Below, piece by piece: positions 18,397 to 25,711 of a stretch of DNA of 64,000 bases. The stretch comes from Bacillus sp. (in: firmicutes) (GTDB taxonomy: Bacteria > Bacillota > Bacilli > Bacillales > Bacillaceae_J). Where the stretch lies: contig DUSF01000044.1 of NCBI GenBank assembly GCA_012842745.1, positions 1 through 64,000 of the forward strand, read 5' to 3'. How positions within the stretch are numbered: the stretch's first letter is position 1; the number at the start of each line of letters is the position of its first letter. The notes beneath the pieces were generated by a model. The model made no database searches and was not told where the DNA came from. It saw nothing but the letters and a program-made list of their open reading frames with translations. Both the position numbers and the translations under genes were made by a program.

Positions 18397-19638
18397 ATGG
18401 AACGGCATATAAAATGGATTATAAGTGGTATTTTAGCATTAAGTATTGGTAGCTATTTTGCTTATTCATCGACAAAACCTCTTGAAACAGAATTGCTTGA
18501 GGTTAGGTCGCAAATCGTTTCGCAATCATTTAAAGAAGAAGGGATTGTGACAGCCAGCAACGAAAGACCTGTGTACAGTGTCATAAACGGAAAAATTAGT
18601 AATCTCCCAGTCAAAGAAGGGCAGCGTGTCAGGAAAGGTGATTTATTAGTAAAAATTGAAGCAGAGGATTTGGATTATCAGCTCGGCCAATTAAAAGCAC
18701 AGCTGAAAAGCATCAAAGGGCAGGAAAAGCAGGCTAATAAAAGTTCCTACAGAGCGCAAGTGAAACAGCAACAATTACTCATTGAAGAAATGAAACGCCA
18801 GCTTACTATTGGAAAAGAAGATTATGATAAAATAAAAATTCTTTATGATCAAGGTGCAGTTTCAAAGAAAGATTTCGATGATGCCAAAAATAAAGTAGAG
18901 CAGCTTGAAAATACAGTAATGCAAGAGGAGCAAGCATTACAATTAATTGAAGAACAAGCTAAACCAGTACCTGGAACAGAACAATATTATGCAGGATTAC
19001 AAGAATCAATAAATGAACAAATCAATCATGTAGAGTATCTGATTGCAAACAAAACAATCGTTGCACCAATGGATGCCATTATCAAAGAATTATCTGTCAA
19101 AGTAGGTGCAATGGTGACAAGCCAAACGTCATTAATGACCCTTATCACTAATGACAAACTTGAAGTAGATGTTTACCTTTTGACAGAAGATGTAATCAAT
19201 GTAAATGAAGGGATGGAAGTCAAACTCACTCAGAAAAGGAAAAACGGGGATTATACATTTGCTGGCACTGTAAAGGCAATCGCCCCAGCAGCCGAAGAAA
19301 AGGTCTCAGCATTAGGACTAATTGAGCAAAAAGTGAAGATAACAGTCGCGCTTGGTGCCAAAGCACCAGAACTACGTCCTGGATACGCTTTGGATGTGCA
19401 GTTTACAACATTAGAGCAAAAAAGTAAATTAGCTGTTCCAAAAGTGGTTCTATTCCCAGATAGTAATGGTGGAGATGCTGTCTGGGTTGTCAAAAATGGC
19501 AAGGCTGTAATCCAAGAAGTAAAAACAGGAATGGAAACCGATGAGGTAGTTGTCATTGAAAAAGGATTAAAAGCTGGTGACAAAGTCATTAAAAATCCGC
19601 AGCTTGAAGGGATTAAAGAGGGGAAAAAGGTGAAGTAG
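18397..19638 (+). CDS. Membrane-fusion/adaptor protein (RND/HlyD-type, MacA-like)
   Basis: 413 residues with one N-terminal membrane anchor (IISGILALSIGSYFAYSS). A split lipoyl domain (VINGKISNLPVKEGQRVRKG and NKTIVAPMDAIIKELSVKVG) flanks a coiled-coil hairpin (residues 100-200), followed by a beta-barrel and a membrane-proximal domain (KAGDKVIKNPQLEGIKEG). This is the MacA/HlyD plan; in Gram-positives such adaptors work with MacB-like permeases at the outer face of the membrane. AAAGGGAGTGAAG precedes the ATG. Last gene of the three-gene operon; its cargo is unknown. Confidence 0.9.
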   Translation: MERHIKWIISGILALSIGSYFAYSSTKPLETELLEVRSQIVSQSFKEEGIVTASNERPVYSVINGKISNLPVKEGQRVRKGDLLVKIEAEDLDYQLGQLKAQLKSIKGQEKQANKSSYRAQVKQQQLLIEEMKRQLTIGKEDYDKIKILYDQGAVSKKDFDDAKNKVEQLENTVMQEEQALQLIEEQAKPVPGTEQYYAGLQESINEQINHVEYLIANKTIVAPMDAIIKELSVKVGAMVTSQTSLMTLITNDKLEVDVYLLTEDVINVNEGMEVKLTQKRKNGDYTFAGTVKAIAPAAEEKVSALGLIEQKVKITVALGAKAPELRPGYALDVQFTTLEQKSKLAVPKVVLFPDSNGGDAVWVVKNGKAVIQEVKTGMETDEVVVIEKGLKAGDKVIKNPQLEGIKEGKKVK

Positions 19639-19648
19639 TTGGGAACCT

Positions 19649-19686
19649 GGGCTGCCAATCAGTTGATATATAGCAATTGGCTGCCC
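19649..19686 (+). terminator. Hairpin after the adaptor gene
   Basis: 11-bp arms (19649-19659 with 19676-19686, one mismatch) form a stable stem, but the following tail is mixed A/T rather than a T run, so termination may be weak. The DUF4023 gene converges on it. Confidence 0.5.
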
Positions 19687-19722
19687 TATAATATTATTTA
19701 ATATGTGTAGTTCCCCCTACCA

Positions 19723-19860
19723 TCATTTACTGTGCTTAGGGTTGTTATGCTTCTTTGTCGGTAACTGTTTTTCTGGGTGCCCTTTCCCGCGTTTGCGGTT
19801 TTGTTCATCTTTTTCCTGTGTGTCATGTAGTTTTTCAACAAATTCATGTGTGCTGTCCAT
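19723..19860 (-). CDS. DUF4023-like small protein, 45 residues
   Basis: A short gene with a strong ribosome site (AAAAGGAGG, 8 bases before ATG 19860). The protein begins MDSTHEFVEKLHDTQEKDEQ and has the basic tail GKGHPEKQLPTKKHNNPKHS. The THEFVEKLH opening and GKG-P-KQLP motif match the small DUF4023 proteins found across Bacillus. It is very hydrophilic, rich in Lys, His and Asn, and has no membrane segment. Function is unknown for the family. Its reading frame, start site and family match make it a real gene although it is short. Confidence 0.7.
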   Translation of the reverse strand: MDSTHEFVEKLHDTQEKDEQNRKRGKGHPEKQLPTKKHNNPKHSK

Positions 19861-20058
19861 ATAAATGGCCTCCTTTTTTATTTCTGGAGTTTTCTATGTT
19901 ACTTTATCCAATAACATTCAATTCATGTATAAAAAGAAGTACATTTTTCACAAAACTTAATACTAAAAACGTGATGTTAAAGGTGCAAACAGGGCAGAAT
20001 ATGTGATAAAGTTGATTTGAATAATTTTATAAATAATACATAGGAAGGTGGCTTTTTT

Positions 20059-20403
20059 ATGACAAACCAAAATGATCATACTTCTTTACCACCAAAAACA
20101 TGTACAATTGAACGATTAGTAACAGTAAAAGAAGATGTAGAAAAAGTATTAAAGGGACAAAAAACAGCTTCGCGCCGAAATGGCAGATATGCTGATATTG
20201 GCGAGGTTATGACACTTCAAGGAAAGGATTTTGTCGTTGAACGTGTTTATTCACAGTCACTTGGGGAACTGACTGATGAGCATGCCCAAGAGGAAGGATA
20301 CGCTAATGTAGAGGAATATAAACAATCCATTTTATCAATGCATCCTGGGATGCCATGGCTGCCGCAAATGCGTGTATGGGTTCATGAGTATCGGCCAGTC
20401 TAG
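20059..20403 (+). CDS. ASCH-domain protein
   Basis: A 114-residue soluble protein. The ASCH fold is suggested by the early VLKGQKTASRRNGRYADIGE segment, with the conserved Lys-Thr-x-x-R, and the later YSQSLGELTDEHAQEEGYAN helix plus MRVWVHEY strand. ASCH proteins are PUA-like and are thought to bind RNA or modified nucleosides; the YqfB subgroup has amidohydrolase activity on N4-acetylcytidine. AGGAAGGTGG precedes the ATG. No operon partner gives a clue. Confidence 0.7.
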   Translation: MTNQNDHTSLPPKTCTIERLVTVKEDVEKVLKGQKTASRRNGRYADIGEVMTLQGKDFVVERVYSQSLGELTDEHAQEEGYANVEEYKQSILSMHPGMPWLPQMRVWVHEYRPV

Positions 20404-20433
20404 CCTATAGCCTAGAAAATTGCTTTATACTAG

Positions 20434-20877
20434 ATGAACTATAATTTATATCAGATTATTCTTTATATTCATGTTGTTAGTGTGATCCTTACTATTGGTC
20501 CCTTTTGCATATTATTCCCGTTTATAAAAAAGCTGCAAAATGCAAATGAAGATGAACAACAGGCATATTTAAATGTATTTAAATTCACTGTTAGAGTATC
20601 AAAACATGCCGGGCATGTATTAGTTGTTACAGGAATTTTACTCGTTTGGATTACTTCATGGACATGGACAACATCTTGGCTCGTTGTGTCAATTTTTATT
20701 ATGCTCTGCTCCGGCTATTTTTTAGCGCGCGCTTTTTCACCAACTGTGCGTAAGTTTAATGACCCAAATCAAGATAAGGAAAAATCAGTGCGCACTTTGT
20801 ATCGGTCAACTTGGATTTACATTATCCTATTATTATTAATGCTTTGGTTTATGGTAGCAAAGCCTGTATTATGGTAG
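20434..20877 (+). CDS. Small four-helix membrane protein (DUF2269-like)
   Basis: 147 residues with four hydrophobic segments (about 8-28, 58-75, 80-100, 120-142). The opening YQIILYIHVVSVILTIGPFC with its early His, and the second-helix HAGHVLVVTGILLVW, resemble the DUF2269 group of predicted integral membrane proteins. The function is unknown. It starts 30 bases after the ASCH gene stop and has no strong ribosome site, so it may depend on read-through from that gene. A terminator follows. Confidence 0.6.
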   Translation: MNYNLYQIILYIHVVSVILTIGPFCILFPFIKKLQNANEDEQQAYLNVFKFTVRVSKHAGHVLVVTGILLVWITSWTWTTSWLVVSIFIMLCSGYFLARAFSPTVRKFNDPNQDKEKSVRTLYRSTWIYIILLLLMLWFMVAKPVLW

Positions 20878-20885
20878 ATAAACTG

Positions 20886-20915
20886 AAGGGGCTGTTCACG
20901 AGAACAGTCCCTTTT
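20886..20915 (+). terminator. Rho-independent terminator
   Basis: Stem AAGGGGCTGTTC / GAACAGTCCCTTTT (one wobble) with a four-base loop and short T run, just after the DUF2269-like gene. Confidence 0.85.
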
Positions 20916-21016
20916 AAATATTTTATGGAACGAAATAGATGGATTTCCCATTAAAATGGAGTATATTTTAGTATAGATAGTTGGAAAAATAAGTGTTTTT
21001 AAGGTGGAATATTTTT

Positions 21017-22762
21017 ATGAACTTTTTGAATAAATATGTCCGAAAATATTGGCTACCTTTTACCTTTGCTGTTGTTTTTTTAACTTTAGAAGCAATTGTA
21101 GATTTACTTTTGCCGACAATCATGGCAAAAGTAATCGATGTTGGCGTTGCTAACAGAGATATGGATTATGTGCTGAAAATGGGCGGTATGATGCTACTAA
21201 TCACTTGTTTTGGGGCAGTGTCGGCAACTGCAAGGAATTTTATTTCCAGCTTTGTCTCACAGCGTTTTGGTGCAGAGCTGAGGTATGACCTTTTTTGTAA
21301 AATTCAATCATTGTCATTTCAAAACATTGATAAATTTGACCGCGCTTCGCTTATAACAAGAGTAACGAATGATGTTACCCAGATTCAAATGTTTTCTAAT
21401 GGACTTATGCGAATATTTGTTAGAGCGCCACTCTTATGCATCGGATCCCTCATCATGGCTGTTCGTTTGAATCCTCATTTATCAATCGTACTAGCTGTTG
21501 TCGTGCCAATCATAGCGATTTTAATTGTTTTAAGTATGAGGCTTGGCTTTCCACGCTTTATGAAGGTGCAAAAAGCGATGGACCGCATGAATGGCGTCAT
21601 GCGTGAATATTTATCAGGTGTAAGAGTTGTTAAAGCATTTAATCAATTTAATTTTGAGATTCATAAATTCGGGCAGGCTAATCTCGGTTTACAAAGTACG
21701 GCAACCTCTTCGACTCGGGTGTTATCTATTTTTGGTCCGATGATGGTAGCGGTAATGAATATTGGCATTGTTGCTGTGCTTTGGTTTGGCGGCTATGGCG
21801 TTCAGAGCGGTCATATTCAAGTTGGGGAGATTATTGCCTTCACAAACTATATGATTCAAATTTTATTTTCATTGCGTCTGATTTCGATGGTTTTCATTAT
21901 GTTTGTACGGGCAAAAGCGTCTGCAGGGCGCATTGGTGAAGTGTTTGCCGAGGAAAATCAGCTTAAGTCTAAGGGGAAAAAGTCAGCAACAACAACGAGT
22001 GATGGTGGTTTGACCACAAAAGGGCGGATTGATTTTCACAATGTTTCATTTGCTTATAATGGCGCTTTAAGTGAAGCGGTTTTAAAAAATATCACGTTTA
22101 CCTGCTTGCCTGGGGAAACAGTTGGCATTATCGGCTCAACTGGTTCAGGCAAGACGAGTTTAATCAACTTAATTCCGCGCTTCTATGATGTAAGCGAAGG
22201 AGTGGTGAAGGTTGATGGTGTTGACGTTAGAGAGTATGACATTAAAAAGTTAAGAGAAAAAATTGCGGTAGTGCCGCAACAGACGATGCTGTTTACAGGG
22301 ACAATTGCTGAAAACATTCAATGGGGAAAAGAAAATGCCAGCGAAGACGAAGTAAAGCGGGCAGCCGTTATCGCTGAAGCAGCCTCATTCATCATTGCTT
22401 CACCAGAGGGCTATCATACAAAACTTGGTCAAGGGGGCATTAATTTATCAGGAGGCCAGAAGCAGCGGCTATCAATCGCTCGGGCATTGGTGAAACAGCC
22501 GGAAATTCTTATTTTGGATGATAGTACAAGTGCAGTGGACGTGGCAACAGAGACTAAAATCAAGGAATCTCTCAAAAAATATGCAACACAGTTAACATGC
22601 ATGATCATTACGCAACGGGTTTCTTCGATAAGGGATGCTGACAAAATTCTTGTTTTAGATGATGGCAAACTTGTTGGCTTCGGTACCCACGAACAATTAG
22701 TGAAAAATTGCCAAGTATATCAAGAAATCTATCATTCACAAATTGGGAAGGAGGTGCTGTGA
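21017..22762 (+). CDS. ABC exporter half, with degenerate catalytic site (heterodimer subunit 1)
   Basis: 581 residues: a six-helix exporter membrane domain (1-310) fused to an ATPase with Walker A GSTGSGKTS, signature LSGGQKQRLSIARAL and Walker B ILILDDSTSAVD. The residue after the Walker B Asp is Asp, not the catalytic Glu, as in the degenerate-site partner of heterodimeric exporters such as TM287/288 and BmrCD. ATG 21017 has AAGGTGG 9 bases upstream; a longer reading from 20993 lacks a site. It is directly followed by the second half, whose start is coupled to this stop. Likely a multidrug or lipid exporter; the substrate is unknown. Confidence 0.92.
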   Translation: MNFLNKYVRKYWLPFTFAVVFLTLEAIVDLLLPTIMAKVIDVGVANRDMDYVLKMGGMMLLITCFGAVSATARNFISSFVSQRFGAELRYDLFCKIQSLSFQNIDKFDRASLITRVTNDVTQIQMFSNGLMRIFVRAPLLCIGSLIMAVRLNPHLSIVLAVVVPIIAILIVLSMRLGFPRFMKVQKAMDRMNGVMREYLSGVRVVKAFNQFNFEIHKFGQANLGLQSTATSSTRVLSIFGPMMVAVMNIGIVAVLWFGGYGVQSGHIQVGEIIAFTNYMIQILFSLRLISMVFIMFVRAKASAGRIGEVFAEENQLKSKGKKSATTTSDGGLTTKGRIDFHNVSFAYNGALSEAVLKNITFTCLPGETVGIIGSTGSGKTSLINLIPRFYDVSEGVVKVDGVDVREYDIKKLREKIAVVPQQTMLFTGTIAENIQWGKENASEDEVKRAAVIAEAASFIIASPEGYHTKLGQGGINLSGGQKQRLSIARALVKQPEILILDDSTSAVDVATETKIKESLKKYATQLTCMIITQRVSSIRDADKILVLDDGKLVGFGTHEQLVKNCQVYQEIYHSQIGKEVL

Positions 22763-24625
22763 GTGGCCGCGGGTGTTAATGGTCAGTCGTCTGGAAAGGA
22801 TAAACGTACTAATAGGGTTTCGCCGCCAGATGCAAAGCCTAAGAGTGGATTTAGCAAACATCACCTTAGACAGGCAGATAAGCCGAAAAATCTTAGTGGC
22901 ACATTAAAGCGGCTGCTGTTTTTTATCGGCACGGAAAAAAAGCTCTTACTAACTGTTTTTCTGTTTATTTTAATTGATGCTGCTCTCTCCCTTGTCTCGC
23001 CTTATTTAATTGGAAAAGCAGTCGATGCGATGGCAAGCAAAAATGGCGCTGTTGATTTTGGCGTTTTAAGTACGATTGTCATCGTTTTGCTTTTTGCTTA
23101 TGTCATGAGTGCCTTTCTTACATTATCAGAAGGCTGGCTCATGGCGGGAGTTTCGCAACGGATTGTTGCTAGTTTAAGAGAAGCGTTGTTTGCGAAGCTG
23201 CAAAAGCTTCCAGTTGCTTATTTTGACAGCCATACACATGGGGAATTAATGAGCCGCTTGGTGAACGATATTGATAATGTCTCAAGCAGTATTTCCCAGT
23301 CAATAACCCAGCTTATGAACGGCATTATTGTTATTATCGGATCATTTTTCATGATGCTGTATTTAAGTCCGACGCTTACATTGGCAAGTGTTATTACAAT
23401 CCCGTTAATCTATTTGCTCACGAGGATGATTACAAAGCGAACAAAAACATTATTTCGCAACCAGCAAAGGCAGCTCGGGCTGTTGAACGGCCATATTGAG
23501 GAAACCATTTCAGGCTTACACGTCATAAAAGCTTTTAACCACGAGGAAAAAGTGATTGAGCAGTTTAAGGATATTAACGATGAGCTGCAAAAGGTCGGTT
23601 TAAAGGCGCAAATTTGGTCGGGATTTTTAATGCCGTTTATGAATATTATTGGCAACATCGGTTTTGTGATTGTCGCCATTGTTGGTGGGATTCTTGCGGT
23701 AAAAAATATGATTACAGTTGGAATCATCGCCAGCTTTCTAACATATTCGCGTCAATTTGTCCGCCCACTAAATGACTTGGCTAATATTTATAATGTTGTC
23801 TTATCAGGGATTGCCGGGGCGGAGCGGGTGTTTGAAATTTTAGATGAACAAGAGGAGCAGGAGGATTCAGTCGATGCCATCCCTCTGCAAAATCCGCACG
23901 GTCATGTAACTTTTGACAATGTCAGCTTTGGCTACCGAAGAGATGTACCGATTATTAAAAATATTAGCTTTGAAGCTATAGCTGGAAGCAGGACGGCGTT
24001 GATTGGCCCTACGGGTGCCGGTAAAACGACCATTGTGAATCTGTTGACCCGCTTTTATGATGTGACGAAAGGCAGAATCTTAATTGATGGCAGAGATATG
24101 AGGACTTATACGAGGGATAGTTTGCGTAGCAGCTTTGGCATCGTTTTACAGGATACGTATTTATTTTCTGGAACAATAAAGGAAAATATCAAATATGGTA
24201 AGCCAGATGCCAGCGATGAGGAAGTGGTGAATGCTGCTATAATGGCAAATGCCGATAGTTTCATCAATCGTCTTTCGAATAAATATGACACCGTTTTGGA
24301 TGAGAATGGCGGCAATCTAAGTCAAGGGCAAAAACAGCTATTGGCAATCGCACGGGTTATCTTGCAAAAACCAGCATTTTTAATTTTGGATGAAGCTACA
24401 AGCAGCATTGACACACGGACTGAGCAACAAATCCAGAAGGCATTGACCAATGTAATGGCAGGCCGCACAAGCTTTATCATCGCCCACAGATTGAATACGA
24501 TTCGCGATGCTGATACAATCATGGTCATTGATGCCGGAGAAATCGTTGAGAGCGGCAGCCATGAAGAGCTACTTGCGGAAAAAGGTGTCTACTTTGATTT
24601 GTATCGGAGTAGCAAGGTGCAGTGA
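22763..24625 (+). CDS. ABC exporter half, catalytic subunit (heterodimer subunit 2)
   Basis: 620 residues. A hydrophilic N-terminal extension of about 50 residues, rich in Lys and Ser, precedes six helices (60-370) and an ATPase with Walker A GPTGAGKTT, Walker B FLILDEATSSID (catalytic Glu present) and a signature altered to LSQGQKQLLAIARV. The consensus signature sits in the first subunit and the consensus Walker B here, which is the expected asymmetry of a heterodimeric exporter with one working ATP site. GTG 22763 lies one codon after the partner's stop, with AAGGAGG 8 bases upstream. Related to the YfiB/YfiC and BmrC/BmrD pairs. Confidence 0.92.
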   Translation: MAAGVNGQSSGKDKRTNRVSPPDAKPKSGFSKHHLRQADKPKNLSGTLKRLLFFIGTEKKLLLTVFLFILIDAALSLVSPYLIGKAVDAMASKNGAVDFGVLSTIVIVLLFAYVMSAFLTLSEGWLMAGVSQRIVASLREALFAKLQKLPVAYFDSHTHGELMSRLVNDIDNVSSSISQSITQLMNGIIVIIGSFFMMLYLSPTLTLASVITIPLIYLLTRMITKRTKTLFRNQQRQLGLLNGHIEETISGLHVIKAFNHEEKVIEQFKDINDELQKVGLKAQIWSGFLMPFMNIIGNIGFVIVAIVGGILAVKNMITVGIIASFLTYSRQFVRPLNDLANIYNVVLSGIAGAERVFEILDEQEEQEDSVDAIPLQNPHGHVTFDNVSFGYRRDVPIIKNISFEAIAGSRTALIGPTGAGKTTIVNLLTRFYDVTKGRILIDGRDMRTYTRDSLRSSFGIVLQDTYLFSGTIKENIKYGKPDASDEEVVNAAIMANADSFINRLSNKYDTVLDENGGNLSQGQKQLLAIARVILQKPAFLILDEATSSIDTRTEQQIQKALTNVMAGRTSFIIAHRLNTIRDADTIMVIDAGEIVESGSHEELLAEKGVYFDLYRSSKVQ

Positions 24626-24644
24626 GGATGGAACCTATATTTAT

Positions 24645-24706
24645 GGAAAAACGCCCCCCCTTTAGGAGGCCTGCTAGATAAATGCGGGAATCCCAAAGGG
24701 TGTTTT
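24645..24706 (+). terminator. Terminator-like hairpin after the ABC exporter
   Basis: AAAAACGCCCCCCCTTT pairs, with a small bulge, with CAAAGGGTGTTTTT across a 30-base internal region that can fold on itself. T tract at the 3' end. Confidence 0.6.
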
Positions 24707-24733
24707 TATACTGATAGGAATATTTAGGCAATC

Positions 24734-24827
24734 GGACAATAAATGCTGCTAACTGGACAATAAAGGGTATGCAACCGACAATAAAAGCCTTTAATTGGAC
24801 AATAAAGTCCTCAGACAGGACAATAAA
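24734..24827 (-). repeat. 21-bp phased repeat array A (five GGACAATAAA cores)
   Basis: Cores start at 24734, 24755, 24776, 24797 and 24818, a spacing of exactly 21 bp each time. Four are GGACAATAAA; the third is CGACAATAAA. The 11-bp spacers (TGCTGCTAACT, GGGTATGCAAC, AGCCTTTAATT, GTCCTCAGACA) are unrelated. The array lies between the exporter terminator and the two-component promoter, in a 390-base gene-free stretch. Read on the - strand it is TTTATTGTCC, as in arrays B and C. No encoded product or hairpin explains it. Confidence 0.93.
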
Positions 24828-24856
24828 TATTTTATTTTTAAGAAGACTCTACTAAA

Positions 24857-24874
24857 TCTTAAGAAAATCTTAAG
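24857..24874. promoter_or_regulatory. Tandem TCTTAAG operator candidate for the two-component system
   Basis: TCTTAAG occurs at 24857 and 24868, a spacing of 11 bp or one helical turn, with a TGTTAAG variant at 24891. Direct repeats of this spacing are typical OmpR-family binding sites, and the site lies about 140-160 bases before the response-regulator gene. Confidence 0.45.
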
Positions 24875-25015
24875 TTTTATCCTCGCTCAATGTTAAGAAT
24901 TAGCGGCTACAATGGAAATAAGCTCATAGGGTAGATGAAAAAGCATGTATAAATGGTGGGTCTCTCTTAGAATTCGCCCAATAAAGCGATATAATTCGGA
25001 AAGGAGCGTGAAAAA

Positions 25016-25711
25016 ATGAACAATTACTTTGTCCTAGTTGTCGATGATGAAAAAGAGATTAGAGATGCGATTGAAATATATTTAAAAAATGAAGGAATAA
25101 CGGTCATTAAAGCAAAGGACGGCATTGAAGCGATTGAAAAGCTGAATGAGCAGGAAATTCATCTCATTATTCTAGACATCATGATGCCAAGATTGGACGG
25201 AATTGCGACAACCTTCAAAATTCGCGAGCAAAAAAATATCCCAATTATCATGCTTAGCGCAAAAAGCGAGGATACGGATAAAATTTTAGGATTGCAAGTT
25301 GGTGCGGATGATTATGTGACAAAGCCGTTTAATCCCCTGGAGCTTATTGCCCGTGTGAAATCACAGCTAAGACGATATGTGACGTTAGGAACTTATGGAG
25401 GTGCAACGGACAAAATTATTGATCTCCGTGGGCTAACACTAGATCAAGCTGCAAAAGAAGTCGCTGTCAATGGCGAGCAAGTGAAGTTGACGCCAATTGA
25501 ATACAAAATCGTTGAACTATTGATGACAAATGCTGGCCGCGTTTTTTCGATTCATGAAATTTATGAACGTGTTTGGAACGAGCCTTGCTACAATGCGGAA
25601 AATACAGTGGCGGTTCATATTCGCAAAATTCGCGAAAAAATTGAAATTGATCCGAAAAATCCGAGATATTTAAAGGTGGTGTGGGGAATTGGCTATAAAA
25701 TGGAAAAGTAA
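25016..25711 (+). CDS. OmpR-family response regulator
   Basis: 231 residues. The receiver domain has the acidic pair (VVDDE), phospho-acceptor Asp54 in LIILDIMMP, Thr/Ser-type switch region (IIMLSAKSEDTDK) and Lys in YVTKPFNP. The C-terminal winged helix has PIEYKIVELLM and VWGIGYKMEK. GGAAAGGAGCG precedes the ATG. The overall form resembles VanR-like regulators of cell-wall stress systems. It overlaps the histidine kinase gene by 23 bases. Duplicated TCTTAAG elements upstream suggest autoregulation. Confidence 0.93.
   Translation: MNNYFVLVVDDEKEIRDAIEIYLKNEGITVIKAKDGIEAIEKLNEQEIHLIILDIMMPRLDGIATTFKIREQKNIPIIMLSAKSEDTDKILGLQVGADDYVTKPFNPLELIARVKSQLRRYVTLGTYGGATDKIIDLRGLTLDQAAKEVAVNGEQVKLTPIEYKIVELLMTNAGRVFSIHEIYERVWNEPCYNAENTVAVHIRKIREKIEIDPKNPRYLKVVWGIGYKMEK

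Noticed and set aside
24734..24827. Array A as a CRISPR array
   Set aside because: The repeated unit is only 10 bp and the spacers 11 bp, no cas genes occur in the window, and the repeats have no stem-loop. The same holds for arrays B and C.
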